From NCBI GenBank assembly GCA_963971285.1, contig OZ020248.1, positions 10,540,001-10,604,000 of the forward strand: 64,000 nt of DNA, in the 5' to 3' direction. Both the position numbers and the translations under genes were made by a program. Under the pieces are notes generated by a model. The model ran no database searches, was not told the DNA's origin, and saw nothing but the letters and a program-made list of their open reading frames with translations. Shown in pieces: positions 45,665 to 56,398 of the stretch. Each line of letters opens with the position of its first letter. Position 1 is the stretch's first letter. The stretch comes from Astropecten irregularis. Its lineage: Eukaryota; Echinodermata; Asteroidea; Paxillosida; Astropectinidae.

Positions 45665-47758
45665 GTTTCATTTCCCGTTCAGTGGTGGCTGGTTCCGGAG
45701 CGTGCTACCTACTGAACGAGCCTGGGTTGGACGGCGTCATGAGATGGGTCCTACCGTACGATGACCCTTGCTCCTGCCTGGAGAAAGACCTGCGCCTCGG
45801 CGGTCTCAACACCCATCACCAGTACCGCCCCTTCGCACCGGCCACCTTCGACATGTCGGCGGTGAATTTCACGGACCTGAAAGCCGTGCTGCAACTGCTG
45901 GACTGCAACGAGGAGCCGGGTAAGTTCCGACTCGGCCGTCAGCCTGTTATTTCTTGTGGTGGGGCCAATGCACAAACCCGGCCCACGTCAGTCTCAAGTT
46001 GTGTCATCCCGTGTCCATCCACGGTGGCCCCTGTGTCATGACGGCACATTATCATCTTGTTGCGATGCAGAGGCGCAACGGGGTTGAGTTAAGTTTGCGA
46101 TTACCACTGCTGGGGCCGATTTCACTAACGCTTTGCGATCATCGCTAAAACCCAAATCCACCGCTACAAGGAAAATTGCTATGTAAAGTAGCGATCGATT
46201 TTCCGTTTGGCGATGCATTTGGGCTTAAGCGTTAGTGAAATCGGCCTCTGTTGCATCGGAGGGTCGATTTCACGAAGCCATGCGATCGATCGCAGCTTGA
46301 GTTAGGAAGGATAACTCATCGTATGAGTATTAAAATGAGGGGCCTATCCCGCGTAGGGCTGCAATGCATGATCATAAGTCCTACGATCGATAGTAAGTTA
46401 CGGTGAGTTTGGTGAAATCGACCTCTGCTTTATTGGTCTATACATTTGAGCTGATATGTGATGTGAAACAATGGGAGACTTTTGAGAATCGGTCTTCATG
46501 GACCTTATCGAAGATAGCCTGTTTTCCGCGTGCGCGCGCAAAGGACAGTGGGCAACATTGGGTTTAAAAGTTTTACCACTGACATCGACACGCGTATATT
46601 CGTATAGCTGCCGGCTCGCGAAGTTTAAAGTTGTCGAGTCACTTGTTCCAGCGGTGTAAAGTTGAGTACTTATTTATAGTTGAATTTTCATGTCCCTACG
46701 TTTTATGCACTCAGCGCCAGCCCTAACAACCCTGCGTTTCCCAGAGTACTTTGCGCACAGCCAATTTTTGGCTATCTCCGATAAGGTCCATGTCAACAGC
46801 GCACGCGCACGCAATAATTATTGTGAGCACCCGCGTGCTGTTTTGCGCCTGCGCTGTTGTGCGTGCGCGTGCGCTGTTGAAATGAAGACCGATTCTCAAA
46901 AGTCTCCCATGGTGAAATCAACAGCTAGGGCCTGTTTGTTTCACGCAGAGGATCATGAATCCTTCGGATCCGGATCCCATTTTAGCGTACCCTGCATAGG
47001 AGGTGGATCCGAAAAATGGGATCCGGATCCGCAGGATTCGTCCGAAACAAACGGGCCCCAGCTAATGCCATGTTTTTAGCGCATGCGTTCTCGGGCCGTT
47101 TTCGAAAGCTCGGCTTCTGTCTCGATTAAAACATTGAAAATAACTGCTGTTATTTCCCACTGAAATTCCGTTTTTAATGTACGTACGAAGTAACGAGCCG
47201 CATAGTCCGTGCGCAAACAGAGTTATGCTTTCAAGTCTTCAGGCGATTAATCGTCTGGTCTTGATTTGTCATCTTTCCATACACACTGCAGAATGCACAG
47301 TTTTCGACGGCGTCACGTCTGCCGGGTACCGGTACGAGTTCGGGCCCCTGCCGAAATCTAACGACGGTGAGGTCTTGATCCGGTTCTCCGTTCGGGCCCA
47401 AAGCGACGTGCACATTGGGCTCGCCAGCGAGAACCATGACATGGACTACAGGTACGAGATCGTGATCTGTGGATGGACAGGCACCAAGTCTGTCATTCGC
47501 CGGCAACGTTTAGACGGTTACACAGATCTAGTTCAAGTCACCGGGTCCTTTCTGAGCGAGACGGAGTACAGGGAGTTCTGGGTGCGAGCCGTTCCTGGAG
47601 CGTCCACCGTGACCATCTCGGTCGGGAAAGGAGGCGAGGAAGTGGCCTTCATGACCTATACCGATGACAACCCGCTAGGCATCAATTACGTTGGGTTCAA
47701 CCAGTACTGGTCATACATGGCCAGTTACAAGTTCTGTGGTCTTCAACCGAAGAACTAG
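45665..47758 (+). CDS. FAMeT-domain protein, gene 1 (two 3-prime exons)
   Basis: Exons 45,665-45,919 and 47,292-47,758 (TAG stop). Donor CCGG|GTAAGT and acceptor CACACTGCAG|AATGC are phase-compatible, giving NEEP-E-CTVFDG. The first exon (about 85 residues, four Cys) matches no family I know. The second is one farnesoic acid O-methyltransferase-type domain of about 150 residues with family landmarks: FSVRAQSDVHIGLASE, YEIVICGWTGTKSVIRRQ, EYREFWVRAVPG, ISVGKGG and GINYVGFNQYWSYMASYKFC. Despite the name, such domains in deuterostomes and molluscs lack a methyltransferase fold and are thought to be sugar- or protein-binding modules, often secreted; that role is inferred. Incomplete at the 5-prime end, with no start exon identified. 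AATAAA lies at 47,872. Paralogue: 60,612-62,324. Confidence 0.8.
46112..46247. repeat. GGGGCCGATTTCACTAACGC MITE in intron
   Basis: GGGGCCGATTTCACTAACGC and GCGTTAGTGAAATCGGCC are inverted ends; the arms GCGATCATCGC and GCGATGCATTTGGG lie inside. Short and hairpin-like. Confidence 0.8.
46260..46424. repeat. GGTCGATTTCAC MITE in intron
   Basis: GGGTCGATTTCACGAAGCCA and GTTTGGTGAAATCGACC ends, with GCGATCGATCGCAGC at the left and CTACGATCGATAG at the right. Inverted relative to the copies inside the PPxY genes. Confidence 0.75.
46471..46910. mobile_element. 440-bp MITE with 30-base TIRs in intron
   Basis: ATGGGAGACTTTTGAGAATC and GATTCTCAAAAGTCTCCCAT continue inward through GGTCTTCAT. Inner arms GGACCTTATCGAAGATAGCC and GGCTATCTCCGATAAGGTCC also pair. 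Flanks GTGAAACA and GTGAAATCA suggest an 8-9-base target duplication. Confidence 0.82.
46928..47059. repeat. GGGCCTGTTTGTTTC MITE rich in GGATCC, in intron
   Basis: GGGCCTGTTTGTTTC and GAAACAAACGGGCCCC are inverted ends; AGCTA flanks both sides (46,923-46,927 and 47,060-47,064), a 5-base target duplication. GGATCCGGATCC palindromes lie inside. Relative of 2,936-3,035. Confidence 0.8.
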
Positions 47759-47824
47759 CCTAAAGTGCGATTTGAAAAGAAAAAAGGGAAGGTTAGTAGC
47801 TGCATTACTAGCAGCGTAAGCAGT

Positions 47825-48125
47825 TGAAACATCAACAGCAGAAACAGCAGCAAAAAAAAGACAAAAAAAAGAATAAACATGTAATACACCAGCACCGGCA
47901 CCGGCACCAGCATCAGCAACAGCAACAGCAACAGCACCGCCACCCAGCAACAGCACCGCCACCCAGCAACAGCACCGCCACCCAGCAACAGCACCAGCAC
48001 CGCCACCCAGCAACAGCACCAGCACCGCCACCCTGCAACTGCAACAGCACCAGCACCCAGCAACAACACCACCAGCAACAGCACTGTCACCCAGCAACAG
48101 TAAATGTCCCTTCACCAGCAACAGC
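47825..48125 (+). repeat. CAGCAA/CAGCACCGCCACC tandem DNA after gene 1
   Basis: Triplet-rich units (CAGCAACAG, CACCGCCACCCAGCAACAG) begin about 70 bases past the stop codon. They stay open in all frames as HQHRHPATAP-like peptides. The same arrangement follows gene 2. Probably 3-prime UTR or downstream simple repeat. Confidence 0.75.
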
Positions 48126-48179
48126 ACCAACACCGTGCACCGGCACCGATTAAAAAGGGACGTTAGAAATTTAGGCCTC

Positions 48180-48905
48180 AGCCTGACTTTAACCGTTCAG
48201 CCTCCTACTCCCCCAGCCTCCTGATGTACTGTTGCCCTTTTACCGTTCAGCCTCCAACTACATCCTGCCCCTATAGCCTATAGTACCTTCAGCTTCACAC
48301 AGACTCCTGCAGTCTCCTACTCCTTTAGCCTCCTACTCCTCCAGCCTCCTGATGTACTTTTGCCTTTTTACCGTTCAGCCTCCAACTACATCCTGCCCCT
48401 ATAGCCTATAATACCTTCAGCTTCATACTCCTCCAGCCACCTACTCCAGCCTCGTCTTGATGTACTTTTACCCTTTTACCGTTCATCCTCCTACTACCTC
48501 TTGTCCCTATTATAGCCTATTGTACATTCAGCTTCACACTCCTGCATCAGCCTCCTACTCCAGCCTCCTGATGTTCCTTTGCCCTTTTACCGTTCATCCT
48601 CCTACTACCTCTTGTCCCTATTATAGCATATTGTACATTCAGCTTCACACTCCTGTAGCCTTCTTCTCCTCCTGCCTCCTGATGTACTTTTGCCCTTTTA
48701 CCGTTCATCCTCCTACTACCTCCTGCTTCTTTGGCGTATAGTAACTTCAGCTTCACATTCCTCCAGCCGCCTACTCCTCCGGTCTCATACTTTGCCAGCA
48801 TCTTACTTCCTCCAGCATTCCACACCCTCTTTGGAGCCTCTAACAACCTCCAGACTCCTTCACTTTAGCCATCTTACTTCTCAAGGATCACTACTCACTC
48901 CCTGT
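48180..48905. repeat. CTCC-rich minisatellite after gene 1
   Basis: Units of about 110-120 bases built from CTCCTACTCCTCCAGCCTCC, TGATGTACTTTTGCCCTTTT, ACCGTTCAGCCTCC and CTATTATAGCCTATAGTACC. About six degenerate copies. The same minisatellite follows gene 2. Confidence 0.85.
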
Positions 48906-48954
48906 TGCACGTAAATTCGGTGGTCCACCTAATATTTCACTCACCTACTCAATC

Positions 48955-49135
48955 ACTCGAGCCGTCCGCCCGACCTTGAGGGATGAGCGATGACGCCCAG
49001 CTTATGACGCCAAGTCTTGTTTGCCATCATCCTGATGACCTGTGAGACATAGTTGATTTCCCTAGCTCTGCAATCGCATTGAAGCCCTCCATCCACCTCT
49101 TCATTGGTCTACCCCTATTTCTGTTTCCTTGAATG
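48955..49135 (-). pseudogene. LINE ORF2 C-terminal fragment
   Basis: On the minus strand, GNRNRGRPMKRWMEGFNAIA then ELGKSTMSHRSSG, a GRPxxRW segment seen at the C-terminal end of LINE reverse-transcriptase polyproteins. A stop follows; the next piece, TWRHKLGVIAHPSRSGG, is in another frame, so the fragment is frameshifted and dead. No catalytic domain remains. Confidence 0.6.
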
Positions 49136-49449
49136 CAACCATGTAGCAAAGTTGCAGGCAGTCGTGTTTATTGCATCATATAATGTTTTCGAAGTAGCGC
49201 ATCCCTTTGACGGCTATCCTATTGTTAACTGTTTCGTTAAAGAGGATTTTAAACACTCAACAAATCTCGCTTCATTTGTTAGAACTATAATTTTTAAATT
49301 ACTTGACATAAGAATAAATCATTAATTATCTCACACGGAACACAGAAAGAGAGTCTTTTTAGATGATTTCGTGACGTCAGATATAGGGCATTGGATTGGA
49401 TCATTCGAATACAATTGTATGTGGATCGCTTTGTGGAAACACTATGTAA
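49136..49449. other. AT-rich intergenic DNA
   Basis: Nothing recognised: the short frames have no domain resemblance and no repeat ends are visible. Confidence 0.4.
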
Positions 49450-49545
49450 CACTCGTTCGTACTTCTCGTAAGGTCTCAACGTTTCGACTAGCCTGCTCTA
49501 TAGTCATCATCAGAAGACTGAATGAGGATCTATATATATATGAAA
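49450..49545 (-). mobile_element. Penelope-like element terminal fragment
   Basis: On the minus strand, TCTTCTGATGATGACTATAG then AGCAGGCTAGTCGAAACGTT. A GACTA/TAGTC stem followed by GAAACGTT, with CTGATGA before it, resembles the hammerhead-type motif found in terminal repeats of Penelope-like retroelements. No GIY-YIG or reverse-transcriptase coding is nearby. Confidence 0.45.
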
Positions 49546-49809
49546 TTGCATGGCCCCTAGTTAGTTCATCTGTCCGTGCAGCTTGGAGAAAAAAAGAAAG
49601 AAGAAGAAATTACCCGGCCGTATTGACCACGGCCAATTTCACGGCCCTGCTTAGCAAAAACAAAGTGCTAACCATGAAATTTATGTCATGAAACAGGATT
49701 AAGAACCAAATTAATAATGATAATAATTATTATCTTATTTAGCGCCAAATCCATCAAGGATGTTCAGGGCGCTTTACATTAAGTAAGATAAAAACCAAAA
49801 GGTAAAAGG

Positions 49810-50181
49810 TTAAATGTAGTATCATACTTTGGTGAGAAGTCAAAACAGAAATGTTCACAGATTTACGTATAACTTTCAGGGTATATGAAGATGGTGCTGG
49901 TAGAAACCTACCGTTCAAATTATTCCGCCTGAAATGGTGTATTTATCCAAAAATTAGTAAAACAACGACCGAAAATCTGTTTGATCTTTTAAAAGATCAA
50001 CAATAAAAGAGAAAAGACTTAAGACATACTGTGGCCGTTTTTCACGATTTTCTCAAATGGGCAAGTGGGCACCGTATGGGACTGAAATTTTCATAGATGA
50101 CTGTGACTGTATCTTCTTTGATATTTTTGCCCATGAATCTGAACTTTTTTGACACAAACCAAAGTATAATACTACCTTTAA
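49810..50181. repeat. TTAAAGGTAGTATCATACTTT MITE
   Basis: TTAAATGTAGTATCATACTTT and AAAGTATAATACTACCTTTAA ends with the superfamily core (ATTTACGTATAACTTTCAGG, GTAAAACAACGACCGAAA). Confidence 0.75.
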
Positions 50182-50315
50182 GCAAGAAATAAAACAGCAC
50201 ACAGCATTTCAGAATCAAAAGAGTATGTACCTTACACCTTAATCGTAACATTGAAAACGAAATGTAAACAAATATTAAAAAAAAAAAAATAACAATGACA
50301 ATGGCTTTATGATCT

Positions 50316-50556
50316 GGGGCCAATTTCACGGCGCTGCTTAGCAAAAAAATTTGCTAAGCATGACATTTCTGTCTTGATAAAAACAGGGTTAACGACCAAA
50401 TTTACATGTGTTGTGTATCGCTTGTGATTGTTCTTTGGCTGTTGTTCACTGACCATGAACATCAAATGAAATTTTGAACGGTGGTTCGTTTTATTGGGCT
50501 AGATATTTTTGTGCTAAGCAAATTTTTGTGCTTAGCAGCGCCATGAAATGGGCCCC
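50316..50556. repeat. MITE, GGGGCCAATTTCAT family
   Basis: GGGGCCAATTTCACGGCGCT and AGCGCCATGAAATGGGCCCC ends; the interior GCTAAGCATGACATTTCTGT is typical. Confidence 0.78.
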
Positions 50557-50814
50557 TGAAATGCCCTCCTCGACCAGAATGTCTGAGAGACAGTGATCGT
50601 CAGAGCCTGATATGAGAAAATCGAGGATGTGGCCTCGTTGATGAGTAGCAACACTAATGTGTTGTTTCAGTCCATGAGAAGTCAACACAAGCTGACACAA
50701 AACAGTCACAAATATTTCGGTGATAGGCGGCAGATCATTGGCAAAAAGCATCATACCTTAGTCTATGCCAAGACCAGATCGATAAAGGATGGATCAGGAT
50801 GGTTTACAAGGAAC
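50557..50814. other. Unassigned DNA with a minus-strand frame
   Basis: A minus-strand open frame (about 50,491-50,754) reads FANDLPPITEIFVTVLCQLV and ISGSDDHCLSDILVEEGISG. The acidic, unrepetitive peptide looks more protein-like than most here and could be a decayed exon or transposon fragment, but I recognise no family. Confidence 0.3.
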
Positions 50815-51104
50815 CAGGCGCGGTTCTAGAGCCACAATTTTTTGGGGGGCTAGAAGAGCCATTATTATTATTATTACTTTTTTTTGGGGGGGGGGGGGCT
50901 AAAAGAGACCCAATATTATGGGCTCTTCTAACACTCGCTTCTGCTATTTCTTATCAGGGTTCGAAGTCATGCACATTACAGCCTACACAACGCGTTTTTT
51001 ATTTGGCGCTGAATAATTGAAAAAAAAAATTGACAAAATTGTTTGAGGGCTACAGCCCCCTAGCCCCACCCCCCCCCCCCCCCCCCCCCGTAGAACCGTG
51101 CCTG
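50815..51104. mobile_element. Complete hAT-type MITE with perfect TSD
   Basis: CAGGCGCGGTTCTA and TAGAACCGTGCCTG ends (one mismatch) flanked by perfect 8-base repeats CAAGGAAC (50,807-50,814 and 51,105-51,112). G and C homopolymers lie just inside the right end. Only 290 bases. It defines the family whose older nested members are at 16,683 and 36,357. Confidence 0.92.
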
Positions 51105-51984
51105 CAAGGAACATGCTATAAACTGATTATTTCGTTCCAAAACTGGAGACAAAATAGAACCTGACTGCCATATTGAACAGCGCCCTCACAAAATTCCATG
51201 TTATGTGTTTCACCCGTTATTGTTCTTTTCTGCAGCTTTCCACGTGCGCAGTTTGTCGACAAAAATATATTCCGCGCATTGCGATTGGCCAACGAGTTGC
51301 AAACTAATGGTGGCGCACTATTGTGAATCGCCCGTGTAGTTATTTTTTGCTTTATTACATCTCCATAAAATTGGCCCCTGAATTTCAGCGCTCACGTCTT
51401 TCAATTTCATTGTTTTGTCTGTGCGCACGCGCACGTTCAATACGTCCATCTTAGTCGCCCATCACTGGGTGGTGTATTGGGTGTATTAGCCACGCATGCC
51501 ATTTTCATTGGTATACTCAGCAAAACAACGTTTCCCTCACGTCGAGCTGCAGATAGTTCGAGCTGTTTGTTGAGAGCGTGCTACCAGTAATTTCTCCACG
51601 GTCTCTCCCGGGAACTTGGAGTGAGTGCCGGGGTCGGAGTCCAAGGAGGGGAGGGTGCAGAAGAATCGCCGACGCCCGTAAAAATCTTACCCCACCCGGT
51701 GCCAGAATCGAGTTCGTAGCCTGGGTGTGGACCGGTCATGGGCGTGGACAAACCAGGAGGGATGGAAGGTGTAAAGATGCCGTGTGGCTTCTTGCAAACA
51801 CAGCTTTGCGTGTATCTTTTCATATTCAGTAAGTTACAAACTTTCATCTTCTTCATTTCTTTATCATTTAAACAAAAACTGTTTTCGGGGGCGGCATGAA
51901 TTATTGTGTCAAAGAAGAATTGCACGCGTTTGGTCGACCTGACAACAAAACATTTTTAAATTCTTCCTATTTCGCACATTTTAC

Positions 51985-52310
51985 CAGGCGCGGTTCTAGA
52001 GCCAACATTTTTGGGGGGCTAGAAGAGCCATTATTTTTTTTGGGGGGCTAGAAGACCCAATATTTTGGGTTCTTCTAACACTCGCTTCTGCTATGTCTTA
52101 TTAGGGGTCGAAAAACATGCACATTATAGCCCACACAACGCGTTTTTATGTAATTGGCGCTTAATAACTGAAAAAATCCAGTATTTTCAAGATGTTTTTT
52201 TTCACTTGAATTTTTTGTTGGGGGGGGGGGGGGGGTGGGGGGCTAGACAATTTTTTTGGGGGGGGGGGTAGGGGGGGGGGGGTGGGGGCTACAGCCCCCC
52301 CTAAATTCTA
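51985..52310. mobile_element. hAT-type MITE, worn right end
   Basis: CAGGCGCGGTTCTAGAGCC opens it; G-rich runs and GGCTACAGCCCCCC near 52,295 match the subterminal region of 50,815-51,104, but a clean TAGAACC right end and target duplication are missing. Confidence 0.5.
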
Positions 52311-52379
52311 GGTGAGTATAGAAGCTGGGTACCAGCTAACCTGAGTGTACCAAACCAAACCTAACCTGAGTGTACTAAA

Positions 52380-53305
52380 TATCAGGAACCCCAAATAACA
52401 CATGCACCTGCGAAATATTGAGCTCAATCGGACAACTGAGTCACGAGAGAATAGCGAAAAACCGACTCAATTTTTCTTATAAAACATAAAGAATGGTTTT
52501 GATCTCATCCCGAGATCAAGACTGTTCCCCGTCTTTGTTTTACTAATTTCTGGATAAATACATCATTTCATTACAGGTGGAAATATTTTAACGGTATGTT
52601 TCTACCACCACCATCTTCATACCCTGTAAGTTATACACAAGTCTGTGAACATTTCTGTTTTGGTTTCTACCAAAGTATGTTACTACATTTCACAGGTACA
52701 TTTTAAATACAATCATATATTTGTAAAGTCCATAATTATTTAAAAAGAAAACACAGAATTCCCTTATTAACATACGCCAATTTCAAGTGTATGGGTTTTG
52801 AGGATGTTTTGAAATAGGTTAAAGAAAAGTTATGACACAATGTGAATGTCTCCCTGACTATTATTCTCGTTCATTATGCCACACAAATGATTTATGCGCG
52901 GATCTAGAGCCAATATCTTTTTGGGGCTAAAAGAGCCATTATTTTGGGGGGCTAGAGGAAATGTTCACAGATTTACGTATAACTTTCAGGATAGGAAGAT
53001 GATGCTGGTAGAAACATACTATTAAACTATTTCCTCCTGAAATGGTGTATTTATTCAGAAATAAGTAAAAACAAATGCCGAACACAGTTTTGATCTCGGG
53101 GTAATTAGATCAAAACCATATACTTTGTGTTTTATACAAGAAAAAATGAGTTAGGTCTTCGCTATTTTCTCATGACTCAGATGTCCGATTAAGCTCAAAT
53201 TTTCAGAGGTTTATTGTTTCACGTACATGCTTGATCAGACAAAGTTCTGTGACTGTTGCTGTGCTGTTCTGTGACCTTTAATAATTATGCATTATACCTT
53301 TAATA
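52380..53305. repeat. Two TTAAAGG-superfamily cores in opposite orientation
   Basis: 52,420-52,690 reads GAGTCACGAGAGAATAGCGA to TTCTGTTTTGGTTTCTACC; 52,965-53,300 reads the inverse (ATTTACGTATAACTTTCAGG to CTGTGACCTTTAATAATTATG). Between them lie GCGCGGATCTAGAGCC and TTTTGGGGGGCTAGAGG, scraps of a hAT-type MITE. Confidence 0.6.
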
Positions 53306-53987
53306 ACTGAAAAGATCAAGTATTTTCCAGATTTTTGTTTTGAACTGCATTTATTTATTTATTTTTTTTTTTTTTTGGGGGGGGGGGGGGGGCGGCTAGA
53401 TAATTTAAAAAAAAAGTTTAAGGAGGAGGGGGCTAAATTGCATATTAGGGAGACGGGTTTATAGCCATGGAAAGTGAAAACTTAAAATAATTTAACCGTC
53501 AGAAATATCTTCTTCTTTTTTCAATCGTCGTAGTCTAAAACTTTTGTCCATAAAGTTTGGTTCAGCTGGGTTTTCTAACAAAGGGAAAAGGTTTTTTAGT
53601 GCACAATTGTCTATGGGAATATCTCCCTAAGTACCCAGTCTTGGTGATATTATTTCATAATTTGGTCGTTCATCACTTTGCCTGCCCATAATTTGTTCAG
53701 TGTTTTCCTATCTGTAATTATGTGACGGATACCAATATTACCAGTTCTATATTATAAGGTGTATTTTATCATTGGTTCTGAGGCTTTTGTTATTGTTGGT
53801 TGTTGTTGTTTTCGTTTCGCTTGGTTTTGTTTTAGTATTGTTTCACACATGTACATGACATGTGCCTATATTGGATTACAAATTAGCATTACATCGTTGT
53901 ATGAACCGTATAATATGCGCGTTACAACTGAAAAACAAAGCAACGGTGCCGAACTAGAGCTCCGAACTACGGTATCCAGAAAACCAA

Positions 53988-54285
53988 ACCGAACAGAACC
54001 GAGCCGAACCGAGCGGAAGAGGCCCGAACCAAATCGAACAGAATCCGAGAGGAGCAGAACCGAACAGAACCGTACAGAACCGAATGCACCAGTATACAGA
54101 ACCGAACAGACCTGAACATATCCGAACGGACCAAATAGACTTGAAGAGAATCGAATCAAACAGCATCGAGCCGAAGCGAGACGAGCAGAACCGTACAAAA
54201 CCGAACAGAACCGAGCAGAGTCGAACAGAATAGAACTGAATTGAACTGATTATAACGAAACAGAACAGAACAGAACCAAAATGAG
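53988..54285. repeat. (GAACAGAACC)n satellite, third copy
   Basis: A shorter and more degenerate array (CCGAACAGAACCGAGCCGAA, GAATCGAATCAAACAGCAT) at the position expected from the A and B blocks. Confidence 0.8.
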
Positions 54286-54649
54286 ATTGAAAGAATACTT
54301 GCGCGCTTTTTTGTTTTTTATGTTTTTTTTAGGTGCTCTTCTTTCTATTGTTGGCCTCCTTCCCTAATGCCGTTCAGTGATGAGGTCAATTATTAAGTGA
54401 GTGGCCATGATTATCGACCGGTCCGTCATCACACTTCCGATGCTGGCCATTATTAGTTTCATCACTGATGCCCGATTAATTTCCAATAAAAGGAAGGGAG
54501 GGTGCAGTTATTATGCTTGCAACGGGCAGCGAAAATTAGCACGCACGATGGATATGATAAAAGGTTATCTAAGCACATTGTCAAAAATACGCGTTGCCAT
54601 GCCTTTATTGTTTGCTTTTGTGTAATATAGGCCTAGATGCTTGATGAAT

Positions 54650-55860
54650 TTTTTTTTTTAGGGAGGTTTCGGATGCGAACGGATAAGCGTACGTTTTGCA
54701 GTCCATTAACGTCAACAGCCAATCTGATGTTTTTCAATAGTGCACTGTTAAAAAAAACAGAAGATTTTACAGAGAAAAAATTACAGAGTCTTTCTGAAAA
54801 TTGTTGTAACAGAGAATTTTCTGCAAGTTAACAAAACAGATTTCCAAAAAGAAAGAGAATTTGTTTTTTTTCAGGAACTTTTTATGCTTTCAGACCGCAT
54901 ATACCGATTTTCTGTAATTTCACAGAGTACTTTGTGAATATAAAGTTATCCCAATTTTCAATGAAAGATCTGTTTTCTTACAAATTGTTTTGTGAAACAT
55001 TGTAGCCGCAGACCATCTGTAATTTTATAGAAAAAATCCCAAAAGAAACGAAATAAGTGTTTAACAACAGAATTTTCCATTAATTTTACTTGAAATGGCG
55101 CATTTACTGTAATTTAAGAGAACATTTTATTTCTTTCAGACAGTTCTTTCTTTTTCATGAATGATCTTTAAACGGTCATTGATTTTTCTTTTGCAATTTA
55201 ACAGAACAGATTCCCAAAGAAATAATGAAAAATTTATTTTTACAGGAAATGTTAATGCTTTTAGACCACATATACCGATTTTCTGTAATTTCACAGAGTA
55301 CTATGTGAATATAAAGTAATCCTCATTTCCGATGAAAGATCTGTTTTCTTACAAATTGTTTTGTGAAACATTGTAGCCTCAGACCATCTGTAATTTGACA
55401 GAAATATTCCTAAAAGAAACGAAATAGTGTTTTTTCAACAGAAGTTTTCACTTATTTTACTTGAAATGCCGCATATTCTGTTATTTAATTTTGTGGATTT
55501 CAGACAGTTCTTTTTTTTCAGTAAATGCTGTTTAAACAGTCAGTAATTTTGCTCTTGCAATTTAGTATCCAAAAAAGAAAGAACAATTTATTTTTACAGA
55601 ATATTTTTTATTTTCTCCTAAAATATTTTTTTCCTGTAATTTAACAGTGTTTCGTAGATTAGAGGAAGCTTCCTCTTTTTTACGTTTTTTTAATGAAGAT
55701 TGATTTGTGCAGCATTTTAACCGCAGACCATCTGTAATTTTACAAATGACTGATTTCAACCAAAGATTTCACTCGAAATGCAATATTTATGTTAGGGGCC
55801 TAATCGGGAAATTATTTTGTAAATTTCAGATAGACCTTTCTTTTTATCAATTATTTTTTC
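54650..55860. repeat. About 360-base AT-rich tandem repeat
   Basis: TTTTCTGTAATTTCACAGAG recurs at 54,912 and 55,272 and, degenerately, at 55,629. Between them TGAAAGATCTGTTTTCTTAC and GCAGACCATCTGTAATTT repeat in the same order. About 2.7 copies. Frequent TTACAG/CTGTAA words suggest a shared origin with the array at 56,400. Confidence 0.75.
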
Positions 55861-56398
55861 AGTAGGCCCTACATAAAAAAGAGGGTAGGTCTAGGCCTAC
55901 TTTTTTGAATCACAGCCGATTCAAAAGAGAAAGGAATTTATTTTCAGAATCTGTTTTCTGTCATACCCAGTGATTGGCCAATTTTCTATTAAACAATGAA
56001 TATTCAATAGGCCTATGTAGGCCTACGCTACACATGCTACATCGTGCAGCGCAGCACAGCTGCACATGTACTACTTCACGTTGAATAGACCAACCACAGG
56101 CATCGCACGTCTAGCTAGCTAGCTATGATATGACCTTGACAGTGATACTTTTATATCTAGTGCGTTGTGAATTTATGTGCATGTTTCTTTTTATCTTCTT
56201 CGTGCATAAATAAAGGAATAAGTTATAAGTCCATCTTACTAACTGTAGTTATAGTGTATACCTACATGTACCACTTAGAGAAATCATTTACATGCATTTG
56301 TCATGGGCATTATTCACTTTTATGAAGTAATGCACACATTTTAAACTGATAGATTTTACTTTTGTTCCAGTTTACTACAAAATAATATTTATTAAATC
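55861..56398. other. Spacer between two satellites
   Basis: Unique-looking AT-rich DNA with AGGCCTATGTAGGCCTACGC and TCTAGCTAGCTAGCTATG. No gene. Confidence 0.4.

Larger units (their letters stand above)
29762..45931 (+). other. Duplicated block B (right of assembly gap)
   Basis: Colinear with 9,915-29,561. B lacks the insertions at 10,376, 12,519, 20,767 and 24,866, and has its own at 32,930, 36,864 and 42,010. These reciprocal differences explain its shorter 16.2 kb against 19.6 kb. Confidence 0.85.
51360..54650 (+). other. Third, diverged copy of the middle of blocks A/B
   Basis: Same order as 15,150-20,640: CCCCTGAATTTCAGC, CACGTCGAGCTGCAGATA, GCTACCAGTAATTTCTCCAC, hAT-type remnants, GTACCGTATAATATGCGCG-like DNA, the GAAC satellite, then the 170-base block TTAGTTTCATCACTGATGCC. 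Identity is clearly lower than A against B and many elements differ, so this is an older duplication. Confidence 0.75.

Noticed and set aside
47824-48153. Gln/His/Pro-rich frame after the FAMeT stop codon, and its Leu/Val/Gly minus-strand partners
   Set aside because: Open in all frames because the DNA is a CAG/CAC triplet repeat; no splice site links it to the gene.
48457-48914. Tyr/Ser/Pro-rich frames in the CTCC minisatellite
   Set aside because: Minisatellite by-products, not conserved in frame between the two arrays.
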